Below, piece by piece: positions 46,143 to 57,148 of a stretch of 64,000 nt of DNA (position 1 is its first letter; every line of letters starts with the position of its first letter). The DNA comes from Gelatoporia subvermispora B (lineage: Eukaryota; Basidiomycota; Agaricomycetes; Polyporales; Gelatoporiaceae): contig KB445818.1 in NCBI GenBank assembly GCA_000320605.2, forward strand, positions 223,273 through 287,272, written 5' to 3'. Made by a program: the position numbers and the translations under genes. The notes beneath the pieces were generated by a model. That model saw only the letters and a list, made by a program, of their open reading frames with translations, was not told the DNA's origin and searched no databases.

Positions 46143-46959
46143 TTCGTGATTGAGCCACTCCGGAGTCCTCAATGTGTGGGCCTGCGGCATCGTATGCCTC
46201 CGTGCGCAGTGGACACTACATTTGGTGGTCACGTGCTTCGTAGCATCCGACGGCATCATTCTTCGACATCATGCTGAACGTCCTCTGGTAGGGCTAGGAG
46301 CATGCATATGGTATGTTACCAGCTCTGCAACCGTCTTTGACGACTCTAAATATAATTTGTTCTGTGGTACAACACATACATTGTTATCTGTAGTGAGCTG
46401 TTAAAGCCCGGGCTCAGGCCCGAGCCGAGCCCTGCGGGGCCAAGCCCTCAGTCCAGGGCTTGGCTCGTGATCTCAAAAGCCTGAGCCGCTCGAAGCCGAG
46501 CCCAAGCCCGGGGCTTGGGGCCGACCCGAGCCCTGTACAACACTACGTACTTGGAGGGACTCTCGCGAGGCGAAATTGGTGAAATGTCTGCCGTCAAGTG
46601 AGAGTCAAGGGTCGAGAGATGTGACGTATTGGCGATTTGGCTCGATGAAAGTGGTGAGAGACTCTTCATAGTCTAGGTCATTGAGAGCGGCCTGCTGGTA
46701 CAAACGAGGATGTGCACAATACATACTGTTTTGCACGCGTTATATAGCCCGGCATGAGCTACACCACGAGGTGCTTTGCCACACCAGTGACTTCTGACTG
46801 TTATGTACGAGAGCGTCGCGGGAGCGCATCGCTACCATCACCTGATTTGACGACATAATAACGGGGACTCTACTGTTGCAGTCTACAAGATGATACCATA
46901 TCGGAGAATCCCACGAGTACAATTACAAGACATACGACTTGTCGGCGAAATTCCACTCT

Positions 46960-47390
46960 TGTCTCCTGTTGCTGAAGGCGTTTTACTGGTTTCTGGTGGA
47001 CCGTGCATTTGTTCGAGTACGAGCACTGCACATTTTTTGGAGTTGTGCCACCGCACAAGTCGTGGTCGGATTGATGAGGGAGGTATGGCCGGATCTCGAA
47101 GAGTTACACCTGAGCCTGTTTCTTCGTCCTCCGAACCCGTCTTGTAAGCCAGTCATTCGTTTCCTTGAGTCAGCTCATGAACCACCGGTTGTCGTTGAAT
47201 ACGTGGAGACGTGCGATAGACCACGACGACCTTGATGTCATTGACGAGGGTCTGGCGAACTGTCTCACAGCCTGGGGAATTCTCTTCTCCGATGCTACCT
47301 TCATAGTCGTTTGGTCGCACAAAGATTTCACCCAATGTATACATGCTGGAAGAATTAGAAGACTCGCCATGGCTAGAGTGGAGGGATGAC
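46960..47390 (+). pseudogene. F-box/LRR-like family remnant 2
   Basis: First frame: LMREVWPDLEELHLSLFLRP, an LRR-like phrase. A second frame follows: LNTWRRAIDHDDLDVIDEGL then NCLTAWGILFSDATFIVV, matching the block at 43690-43800 (x-x-W-x-x-A-[IV]-D-H-D-D). The frame change between the two parts and the lack of an F-box point to decay. Confidence 0.45.
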
Positions 47391-47708
47391 GGATGGCTCG
47401 AGCTGCCGAGATTGGAACTGCCTTTCAGTGGCCGCTCTGTTACGGCGAAGCTGCCTCGCTCGGATGACGAAACACCTATGCAGTGGAATTCTGATCCTCA
47501 AGCACATATGTTAGCCAGGTATTGAGAAGAACGATATCGACCCGTCAGACTGGCGAGGATATTTTGAGTGGAAAGGGCTGACATTAGCTCAACACGTATG
47601 CAGGATGCATGTATATACACATAGGAAATGGACCGCTGAATGAATAGAGTCTCGACGGCGTATTCACTATACCACGGCTTCTCACTGGTCGCCCTGTCCA
47701 TTCCGTAG

Positions 47709-48890
47709 TTACCAGCCTGCGTAATGGTAATCATTTGCCCAGCTATGTATTCGTTTTACCGAACGATGCCTCCGATGCTCGTGGTCCGATTTACAGGCAT
47801 CGTTCCGCGTGCTGGCTGATCCGGCAACTTGTGTAACTTCTTCATCATCTTTCGATCCCCGCCTCGATTTCCCAAGCATCCTACCCGTTGTGTCGCGCCG
47901 TGTACTGGTAGTGCGAGTATGGTTGGCTCGCCTCTCCCACAGTAACTGTCGCCTCATGCTCTCAGACAGCTCTGCCGCAAGCATTCGTCGACGTGTCGTA
48001 CGCGGAGTTGATGGTAGCCCAGGGTAAGGTAGGTCGTACAAGGTTGCGAGGGGTACAGGAGCTGTGGCGATCGCAGGAAGCTGCAAGCGGACAGGGGGTT
48101 CTGCAAGAATACCACCGTGATCCAATTTGCTGGACTGTGTCGTGTCCGTGAGGCCTGCGAGCTTCTGCTTAGCAGGAGTGTTGATGATCTGAATGACGTC
48201 TGGCCAGTTCTTCTCTACTTCCCCGTCATCAGATTTCGTCGGCGATTGCCCCGTCATCGTCAACATCGGATGTGGATATAATGACCGCTGTGCGATAGCA
48301 TGAGTGACTACTGGGGCGGCGGAAGAGCTTTTCTTGATTGCGACCGGGTTAGGTTCACCGGAGCGAGCTATGATATCGCTCAAAGAAACTGAGGATTGCG
48401 AACGATTGGGTGAGGAGACAGGAGGATCAGCTTTCATGAGCTGTGAGAGTAGCCCAGGCTGCACAGTGCCGCCATCGTCCGTCCGTGGCTTGATTGGGAT
48501 CTTGTTGAACAACTCTTCAGAGCGATTATGATACAAGGGCTCCTTTTATTCACTCTTGACAGCTTCCAGAGAGGTTGATGCCTCCGAGTGGTCCTCCGCG
48601 TCCGTTGACTCATGGTCAGACTGCGAGTCAATCGAGAACATCCGTCCTGATCTCTTAACGTCTTCGGGTTGATCCACCAAGGAGTTGCGGCGAGCCTAGA
48701 TCGCTTTCTGAGTATTGATTACAGGTAAATCCATTCGACGTACCTGAGGCTTCGATGGGGCATCTTGGTCGTACAGGGAGGGTTGCTGAGATATGCGAGT
48801 TATCAGGTGATCAACTTCGAGGGTCTGCCCATGATTCACGTAGTCGCAGTTTTCCTGCACATGAGAAGGGAAGTTCTGCGCTTGTAGTAC
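47709..48890 (-). pseudogene. Truncated DUF3295-type paralogue of the areA-like gene
   Basis: The C-terminal half closely parallels the protein at 51418-54079: PGLLSQLM, APVPLATLYDLP, TPRTTRRRMLAAELSESMRR, QLLWER and the terminal HSWANDYHYAGW, then stop at 47709. Upstream, an intron with GTACGT...ATCTAG joins SKPQ to ARRNSLVDQPED in phase. A TAA lies in frame at about 48545 (after VKSE); either it is a nonsense change from CAA or a very short (39-nt) intron removes it. The areA GATA-like N-terminal domain of the intact paralogue is missing, and the start is not identified. Probably a partial duplicate; expression cannot be excluded. Confidence 0.65.
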
Positions 48891-48895
48891 AGTGT

Positions 48896-50330
48896 TCAGT
48901 TGGCCAAGAGGGGCATCCATATCAACCTGGCTATTGTCCGGGAAGGATAGCATTCCGACTGCTCGGGCATCAATGTACATTCCGAGGGGGCTTCGATATA
49001 CACTTACCACCATCGGCATATGTTTGAATGCTGGGGCTTCTCTTCCGTAACAGTGTCGCCAACTCGTCCACGGACTGTCCATACTGACCAAGGGTATGTG
49101 TATGACTGGCAGATCATCTTAAACGAGTTGAGTCACACGCACCGAAAGTAGGATGGTGATATCTCTATCACTGGCAATTGCTACTTCGACATCGGAACAC
49201 TACAAGAGTATATCAGATGACAGAGACAGATCGACGTCAATAGAGATGATGGGTACCTCCAGAATATATGCGAGAATGACATTAACCGGGTCTTCAGCCT
49301 GTGGACTCGACATGAATACTGATGGAATGTCTTATATGTGTTCAGATTATGTACCTTCGAAGGAACAGTGTCGTCCACAATTTCTCCCTAGAGATCCGAT
49401 GATTTGCCACTCTCCGTGCGAAACAGAAACGTTTGATCTTCATCACGCGAATCATCCGATGGATCGCGGGGCTCCGCCGCCGCCATGATGATCTTTGGAC
49501 TGACGAGAGGACGAGCCTTGAGCTTGTAGTAGTGTAGGAAGATGCACTGATTACGAGCTGGCCCAGTACGAGATGACGTCGGTGCTTCGTGGTCGCTGTC
49601 GCCCCGAATCGCCTCACGGACGCAATTGGGGCCTATCCGACGCGGCCCAGATCGCATCTCCGGGGTACGAATATTTTGTGTCGAGGATGCAGCTGAGAGG
49701 GAGAAGCCGGCTGGACCATAGTAAATGTTGATGTTACCAGAGTACGATTCTGCGTTGCCGTGGAAGGCCGTGACTGCCCATGTGCTTGTCTTGACGGTAC
49801 CACGAACGAAGTATATCTCGTCAAGCTTGAGATCGTGGCCGCGAACATCTCGCGCAAGATGCAGCCAGTGCTGATAATTCCTTCGCATGTACGATGGCAT
49901 GCAGAGATTCGGTTGAACTTCACGGCGCTCCGCATCGTCCGTCGTGATCAGCATAGCGCCTTGCTCTCCGGAGCAATCAATTGCAAAGCCGCATTGTATA
50001 TTCTGTCTATAGAGTCGTCAAGTGGGCATTCCTGCGCTTTGCGAACACAGTACGCACGTAGCTTGTATCCCCGCTTCGATTTGTCTGGCCGTGATGGTTT
50101 GACTGCACAAGGCTCCAGCCTTGACTGCACAAGGATCATGAATCTGCAGATCGTCTGTTGGCAATGCTAGTTTCACGAATGACTCGGGCATGATCAAGTT
50201 GTCATTTTTCGAATCGGTGGGATCGCTCAGATGTACCCAACATCGCCGATGTGTGCTTCTCCATGGGTCGTCGGCTCAGGGTCCCAGAGTGGCAGCCCTT
50301 GGCCGAGCGAAGACAACTCGTGTACATAGA
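48896..50330 (-). pseudogene. Agaricomycete orphan-family protein, damaged copy
   Basis: I recognise a large basidiomycete family without a name or known function. Family blocks in order: LPLWDPEPTTHGEAHIGDVG, HLSDPTDSKNDN, DPCAVKAGALCSQ, FAIDCSGEQGAML, the core DEIYFVRGTVKTSTWAVTAF, QCIFLHYYKLKARP, IMAAAEPRD, then VNVILAYILE, SDVEVAIASD and a last exon GQSVDELATLLRKRSPSIQT, ending at 48896-48898. Introns between the 3' blocks are good GT-AG. Near 50230 the frame breaks between IGDVGYI and HLSDPT: the expected 10-15 residues linking these blocks are absent, and the two sides meet at a shared GTACATC. No convincing start codon was found. Confidence 0.6.
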
Positions 50331-51417
50331 CTGCTTCTGAGGAAGGCATCGTTGTTCAAGCAAATCGATAATCTATCGTTGAAGAACCGCCTTTGTACTC
50401 TCGTAGAGCACAGCCTAAAAGCACCCTCGCGCGTGATTAACCTGCTATCACGACGAGGTCAATAGAAGGCAGCTAGGTCCGAACCAAAGGCTAGTAAAGT
50501 GTGACATGTTGTGAGACCCTTCGCGGTTCTCGTCCCAGCGTAGCGTGTGCAAGCTGTACAGCCCCAACATAGCGTATCATGGAGCGTTGCGCTAATTGGG
50601 TAACAGCAAGCCTCTGAAGGTCTTGGGTATCGGTCAGGATATACCTACCCTCCTGGTCAAAATGCAAAGCCAGTTTGAAGCCACTCCGAGCAGGCAGCGC
50701 CTTCAAGAGCATAGAGAGACCGCCAGTGACAGACGAGGCCAATGTCATATGAGTGGTTCATTTGACTAGCGTGTGATCAGCTTTAGGCGGTGGATCGCAA
50801 CGGACGACAGCTGGTGCCAAATATCACAGCATCCGCAGAGGCGCCCGCACTACGACAAGACGATTCACAATGAAGACGATTGAGTTTTCGTCAGACACGG
50901 CGCCGGGAACAAGGACGAATTCTATTGCCTGCGCCTTGTGAAGCTGGTACTCGCGGTGGCGCGCTACCTGCAACCGATGGAGACATGGGCGACGTAGCAC
51001 ACGATCAGACTTCGACCAATAACCCCCTCAATTTGGCGACAGAAATACGGCAGGACTATATACTACGTTCAGTGACTAATAGTACACATTATACACAATG
51101 CAGGGCGCGTACGGAGGACGCAGAGTACGATGCAGAAATGCGAGCAGGGATGTGGGAGATGAATATGTGTGCGCCGGCGGGCAGCGCGCCCGCCCGCCGA
51201 CATGCGAGCGATATGTCAATATGCAAATGGAACAGCAGCCGCACGGAAGCCTTCGGCGTGCGCACGGCGGCGCATGCAGGAGACCTCGACGAGCCGAACC
51301 AAGACCAGAAACGAATGAGAGAGACCAAAGAAAACACAGGATGATGCTGGTGATACATGCCGAACCATAATGTAACCAAGAACGCGAAGAGTGCGGGATG
51401 CGCGCGCGCAGGCTTAT
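50331..51417. other. Intergenic, boundary of GC-rich domain
   Basis: A minus-strand frame at 50491-50748 (85 codons) has no motif. From about 50.8 kb the base composition rises steeply in G+C towards the areA-like gene. No repeat or RNA gene recognised. Confidence 0.4.
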
Positions 51418-54079
51418 TTACCACCCCGCGTAGTGGTAGTCGTCCGCCCAGCTGCGATTGCGCTGCGCACGCTGCCTCCGCTCTTCGTCTGTCTCCCCAG
51501 GACGACCGCCCGGCAGCCCCGCCGGGCCAGCCGTTGCCGCTTCGCCATTCGCCGCCGTGAGCGGACGTATCCCGTTGCCGAGGACACTAGGCCTGCGCGC
51601 ACCCGTCATGTTGATCTTGCTCACCTGGCGCTCCCAGAGGAGCTGCCTCCGCAGACTCTCCGAAAGCTCAGTCGCAAGCATCTGGCGGCGCGTCGTGCGC
51701 GGCGTCATAGGCGCCGCAGGCGCGGGGAGATTATACGGGTGCGCAAGCGGGATCGGTGCGGTCGCGACGGTCGTGAGCTGCGGGCGCTGCTCGGGACCAC
51801 GCGCGGGTGCGGGGGTCGGAGCAGGCGGCGGGTGCGCGGCGCGGTCCGAATTGCGCCTCCGCGCAGGGTCGGCGAGCGCGGCGAGCTTCTGCTGTGCGAG
51901 GCTGCGCGAGACCTGGATCGCGTTCTCAGGACTCTCATCCTCGCTGTCGCTGCTGTCCTCGAGCTCCTGGCCCTGCGGCCGCGCCTTGGGGCGGTACGGA
52001 CCATCCGGCTTCTGCTGCGAGGTCTGCGCGGGCGCGCCGTCGGTGGGCGGTGCCTGTGCCGTGACCTGTGCTGCGAGCGGGACGGCCGCCGAGCTCTTGC
52101 TCATCGCGAGCGCGGATGAAAATCCAGAACCTCCCCGGGCCAGCTGAGTCATATCCTGGCTCGAGTAACTCGTGCGGTACGGGTGATTTGGCGGGAAGAG
52201 GTTCGGGTCCGGGTTCAGGAGCTGTGAGAGCAGGCCCGAGCGCGTGCGATTGAGATTCGAGTACGACCGCCGCGGCATCTTCGCGAACATGTCGCGCTGG
52301 CGCTGGGCCTCCTCTGCCGCCTCGTGGATGCGCGCCTCTTCGCGCGCGCGTTCCTTCGCGGCTTCGTCGGGGACGTTCTCCTCGGACGCCCAGTCCGAAT
52401 CGTCGTCCGAATCCGTCGTCTCGTAGTCCGACGACTCAAGCACAATGCCACGGCGCGCGGGTTGCGCGGGTTGCGCGGGCTCCTGTGCGCGCTTCGGCGG
52501 GCTTGCGCGATGGGGTTTATGCGCGCCGGCGTCCTTGAGGCCCTTCTCCTTCTGCGCAGCGTCCTTCGCGGGCGCCTTGCCGTTTGACGGGCCTGCGACC
52601 GCGCTGCGGGAACCATTCGACGAGGTCGAGCCGACCGTGAACGTATCCTTCTTCTCCTTGCCCGAAGTATTCTTTCGCACGAGTCCGGGGCGTTGTGTCA
52701 AGGGGTGTATCCGGTGGATGCCCTGGCGCGCAGGGGCGTGGTGTGCACCAAGCGCACCATGGGCACCATGGCGTGCGGGTTCCCTGCTCTTCCTGAAGCC
52801 CGTCCTGCTCGCAGGGCGGCGCGCGCCACCCGCGGGACCGGCGCCTTCGGACTTGACATTGCTCACCACGCTCATGCTGGATGTCACGCTGCTCGGGCTC
52901 CGTGCGTGCCCGTTCTCGGCAGGATCCTTCCCCGTATCTATCCGAGCGCCGGTGCTATCGGGCGAGTGGACCTCCGGCGACCCCTCTGGCAGGAAGAAGC
53001 GCCGATCCGACGCCCGGAGCGTGTCGTCATGTGATCTGTTTGGTGGCGCGTGTGACGCACGTGATAACGCGGGGCTCGCCTGGAGGATTTCTGCGGGTGC
53101 GCCCGGAAGGGGTGCAGGCGCGCGTGTGGAGGTCGCGGCCGTGCTGGTCGTTGCATGGGCAGGAGAGGCGAGGGTGGGGGCGGCGAGCAGGGCCTGGGAG
53201 GGCGGGGGTTGGAGGTGTGATGACGCGCGGGCGGAGGTCAGGGGTGTGCTCATGCGGGGAATATGCGGGGTCGCAGGAGGGGTGGGATGCGGTGTCGGAT
53301 TGACCACGACCACACGAAATGAGGCCGGTTCCTGGGGAGGCGTCCGTGGCAGCTGGACTGTAGGCAGAGCCATGACGGGACGCGGCTGTGCGAGGCTCGG
53401 GGCCGCTGGTGAAACTGCACCCGGGCGTGTTGCATCACGGGGCGCGCTTGAGGCAGCCTTGTTTTGGGGCATGTCAAGCGGGCTGCCAGGAAGGATGTCG
53501 AGGATTTGCTGCCCGACATTGTTCGGCCGTGAACGTGAGCGAGCGGTTGGCACGCTCGCGGTGCTCAGACGACGGCCGGCGGCGAGCGCGGAGGTGGGTG
53601 GCGCGCCGTGCCAGGAGTGGGATGGTAAAATCGCCGGAGCCTTGAGAGAAGGCCGTGTCGGCGTGTCTACGTCACCGTTAATGAGCTTACTTGCCACTTG
53701 ATGCAGGGGCATCAGGAAGGAGGAACGCACCGCTAGGATCTTGCTGACCACTCTCCGAGATGGGCGTAACGGGAGATGGACTCCGGATGCCGGAGAAGAC
53801 AGAGGACTCTGAGCTCGGAGTAGATACAGGCGAGATCTGGGCGGCGGCAAGTTCGCGATACCAGAGACGCCATGAGATGTTCTCGAGCCGGCGTCCGTCC
53901 TTGAGGGACTCTTTACATTTTGTGAACACTGCAGCGCGGCCATCAGAGACACGAGCGCGGAAAACGGATATCGGGGGTTACTCACGGGCCCAGAGGCTGC
54001 AGAGGGCTTCGTCGCCCTCGAGATCCTTGACGACGTCGGCAGCGACGGATAAGATGGGGGTCGGGAAAGACGAGATCAT
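51418..54079 (-). CDS. areA GATA-like domain / DUF3295 regulatory protein
   Basis: Large, mostly disordered protein of the fungal group carrying an N-terminal areA GATA-like domain (formerly DUF1752) and a C-terminal DUF3295 domain, related to nutrient-signalling regulators such as Mks1-type proteins. Exon 1 starts MISSFPTPILSVAADVVKDL (ATG at 54079). After a GTGAGT intron, exon 2 gives the hallmark LFTKCKESLKDGRRLENISW RLWYREL. A 64-nt intron ending GACGTAG joins it to the long last exon. That exon is Pro/Ala/Ser/Arg-rich, with an acidic YETTDSDDDSDWASEE patch, a basic helix with KERAREEARIHEAAEEAQRQ, then NRTRSGLLSQLLNPDPN and finally PRTTRRQMLATELSESLRRQ LLWERQ ... RSWADDYHYAGW. Codon use is extremely GC-rich. 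Target pathway inferred only from the family. Confidence 0.88.
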
Positions 54080-56503
54080 AGCGCACAGCAGAAAATACAC
54101 AGTTGCCGGAGAAACCAGAGGAAGCGAGACGAAAATGCTCAGCAGCAGCGATCAGAGCGCGGCGGTGGAGCAGTAGGTCTGCAGATGCACGGGGGCGCCG
54201 TGCTGGCGCAGAGGGACGAGGGCGTGCTCCGACAGGGCAAGGGACGTACAAGGCTGGCGGGCTTTCCGGATCGGGCGCCGCGAGCCGATGGTGAATATAG
54301 ATTAGAGGAAGGGAGCGGGCGGGGCGTGAGCTGGGGTCGCCGCGGCGGGGAGCGAGCAGGAGGCGGATTGGGGTCGGTGGAGGATTGTGGATGGCGGCGG
54401 GAGGAAGAGAGCTGGGAGACGGCGCTGCTCGCGGGGAGGACGAGAGACGAAACGCCCCTGCCGCAAACATTATTTGTGCCAGCCCCGGCCCGCCCGCCGG
54501 ATCTCCCGCCGAATCACACTCCCCCGCCTTTTCACGTCGGGGCGCACCTGCCATACCGGGACATAGCGAGCTATTAGGTAATTGATTGGGGGTTATCCGT
54601 GTGCGCGCAAGCACGGCGGCGTCGAGCGCCATCCTCGCTCTATCCTTCCTCCTCCGCAGCGAGCAAGCCAGTCACGCGGCCAGCCGGTGGGCCTGCTCGC
54701 TGCAACGTCTCTCACCCTCCCGTCGAAAATGCCATGATACCCTGCGCTGGCCAATGGATGGCAGAGCCTGGCAGAGCCCGGCGCAACTGCGCCTGACCCG
54801 TCTGCGTCCGGGGGCGCTCCCATGACCACCGCACCGTATCCACGCCGTCGCCCCCAGCCGCGCCAATGGGCCCCTTTCGCTTCGGTGCGCACGAGCGCGG
54901 CTGGGCCCGCAGACGCGCCAGTGCGAAGCGGCACCGCGAAGCTGCAAGTCTGAAGCTAGAATCGCAGAACATTCCGAGCTCATCTCGCCTGCCACGCGCC
55001 TTCGCGCCTTCGCGCTGAGCCCATCCTCCGTCGCCTCGAGTCTGCCTGCGTGCATGACGCCCTGCCACACCCTTGCTGTGGCGAGTGTGATCGCGAACGC
55101 ATCTGTGGTGCTCTCTGCGTGCCTGTGTACAGCTACATACCACGCCCGGCCGCAGCGCCCGCAGGTCACCCGGGCAGCCAATCTGACAGTCTCCTGCACC
55201 GCCGACCGCCAAACTGTGACGACCGATCCCGTTCTCGGACTTGGCCCACGCCACGGAGGGTGAGCTCAGCTTGCTTGCGCGGGCGTCCTGCCACACCACC
55301 CAGATCGCAACTCCAGTCAACTGTATCGGACGCTCCTGCGCGTCTCGCGCTCCATCACGGTGCAGCTGCATCTCATCTTGCATCTGCATCAGCCCAGCTT
55401 GGCTACATGGGTGCTCAACTTCGCTCTCAGCGAGTGCGGCCGACGGCATAGCTTCCTCCGCCCACCGGGAACGTGTGTGGACACAGACGCACACACCCCG
55501 GCACGCGCCAGTAGTCACCGCTCCAAGTACAGGGAGTATTGACGGCCGCACGTCGCAAGTTCCTCCGTCTCCGTCTGCCTCCGCTGTGCTGCTGTCCGTT
55601 CCTGCTTGTCTGCGCCCTGGCCGAACACCGCTGTCGTTCCCTTACCATACCTGTTTCGCCCTCCCTGTCCTGCTCTCCCCAACCTGTCATCCTCCATCTC
55701 GCGCGTTCCACCCCGTGAGACGCCCTCCCTGCGCATCCCATCTATTTCCAGCGTTGGACACCCTCCTGATGCACCCAGGCCGCCGCATCACGCACTGCGC
55801 GCGGGCTCACGCCGCACGCATTCGCCCGGTCCCAACGCCTCCCAATCCCGCATCCCGCACCCACATCCATTTCCAACCGCGCGACGAGGCCCACCGCCCT
55901 GCACGCTCCCCGGTATCTCGCCGGCCCGCGCGCATCATCTGACGAGCCCGTGCGGTCGCGGCGTCCGCCACCACGTCACCCCAGATCGCCCGCGTAGCAA
56001 CATCCGAGGCGCACACACACCCCACCCTGCCCTCCCGCCGGGCTGCAGCTGGGAGCTTCGCGCAGCTTCCCCCACGTTCCCATGATCATGCACGAATGAC
56101 GGCGGGTCCGCGCACATAGCAACCACCACCCGCGAGCGAACCACGGGCCAATCAAGCTCCCGTCACCTCTGCGGTGACATGTTCCCTGCAGCCCGCAGGC
56201 CCCGCATCACCCTGACGCATCTGAGATCGCGCGGCGCGATTCGAGCGCGAAGACGTCCCCGGGCGCGCGACCCTGGCGCTGCACGTGCCCAGTCCGCGGG
56301 GCGCCGCCCCCTCGAGCACTCCAGCGTGCCGAGAGTCGAATCGTACGTCCAAGTTCTGAGGGGCCACGCCGTCGTACTTGGGCCAGCTGCGCGACATGAG
56401 TCCGTGCAGGCTCGCGCGGATGCGGGGCGGCGGCACACCGGGCGTTCCTACGGGACACCGTATCGCGGTCATCTGCTCGCCCTGGCGGTCTGTCGCATGC
56501 ACG

Positions 56504-56808
56504 TTGGCGACAGCCAGCATCCGTTCGTGCCAAGCTCGGAGACTTACGATCAGATCGACGTCGCGGTGGCGTGCTCTGCACGACGGCACGTTGGACTGAT
56601 TTCGCCTCGGGTCCCCTCAAGTGAAGCTCGAAGTTTACGGACTACGGCACCTTGGGCCTTAGCGCTCAACACACGCCTGCGGAGCTAGATTACATTTGGA
56701 GTACGGTACACTCCAACGTCGTCGGCACGCACCTAAATGCGGCTCTAGCACACAGTAACAATCTACACACAATCGAACACACAACCACACGCACGTACGG
56801 TCCGCCCG
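56504..56808. repeat. Tandem duplication A, unit 1
   Basis: About 305 bp, starting TTGGCGACAGCC and ending CGTACGGTCCGCCCG. Aligns along its length with the next unit at roughly 75-80% by eye. Confidence 0.85.
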
Positions 56809-56857
56809 ATGCCGCAGTCATCTCCCCGCCCTGGTTGCTTGTTGATTGCAAGAGAAA

Positions 56858-57148
56858 TTGGCGACAGCCCGGATTCGGTCGTGCTAAGCTCGGCCAATTA
56901 CGATCAGATCGACGTTACGGTGGCGTGCTCTGCGCAACGGCACGTTGAGCTGATTTCGCCCGGGTCTCCTGAACTAAGAGTCGAAGTGACCGGACTGTGC
57001 CACTCGAGCGTGCATGACGGAAGTAAATTACATTCGGAGTATGGTACACTCTACCATCGTAGGCATGCGCATACATGCAGCTCTAGCATACAATAATAAT
57101 CTACAAACTTCACCGAACACACAGCCGCACGCACGTACGGTCCGTCCG
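56858..57148. repeat. Tandem duplication A, unit 2
   Basis: About 291 bp, starting TTGGCGACAGCC and ending CGTACGGTCCGTCCG. Shares GATCAGATCGACGT, GGTGGCGTGCTCTGC and CTCTAGCA with unit 1. Confidence 0.85.

Larger units (their letters stand above)
45319..46545. mobile_element. Outer non-autonomous hAT element
   Basis: 1,227-bp element with terminal inverted repeats TAGTGTTG[CT]ACAGGGC and a perfect 8-bp target duplication CGTACTTG (45311-45318 and 46546-46553), the hAT hallmark. Subterminal regions are arrays of GGGC/GCCC-type words (CCGAGCC, GGGCTT) in inverted orientation. No transposase of its own is visible; its middle is occupied by another element. Confidence 0.9.
44187..46669 (-). pseudogene. 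Orphan four-TM membrane protein (local family, member D), disrupted
   Basis: Exon 1 (46669-46551) encodes a Ser-rich N-terminus (MKSLSPLSSSQIANTSHLST...). It splices in phase to exon 2 (from 45226), another polar segment. A TM pair follows at 44934-44659 (LLLFVLACFSIAFIVTLYAL and GISAGMLVAANAVGSAIM), then a TGA where CGA would keep the frame running into R-S-I-A-R-F-W-F-F. The last exon (44393-44187) has TM3 (MIGAFWSFGMLLFGPTTLGG) and a Gly-rich TM4 (LLGGGFGILALLFLATLILG), matching members B and C. Three lesions affect the locus: the stop codon, a compound foldback element between TM2 and TM3, and nested hAT elements inside intron 1. The join between exon 2 and the TM exon is unclear. Confidence 0.55.

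Noticed and set aside
45319..46545. Reading the GC-rich subterminal arrays as coding sequence
   Set aside because: They are inverted, word-repeated transposon ends framed by TIR and 8-bp TSD.
52445..53701. Plus-strand open frame of over 400 codons
   Set aside because: It is the antisense shadow of the areA-like/DUF3295 gene in very GC-rich DNA where stops are rare; no domain.
54712..55942. Overlapping long frames on both strands
   Set aside because: No motif, both strands equally open, high GC; no splice-supported model.
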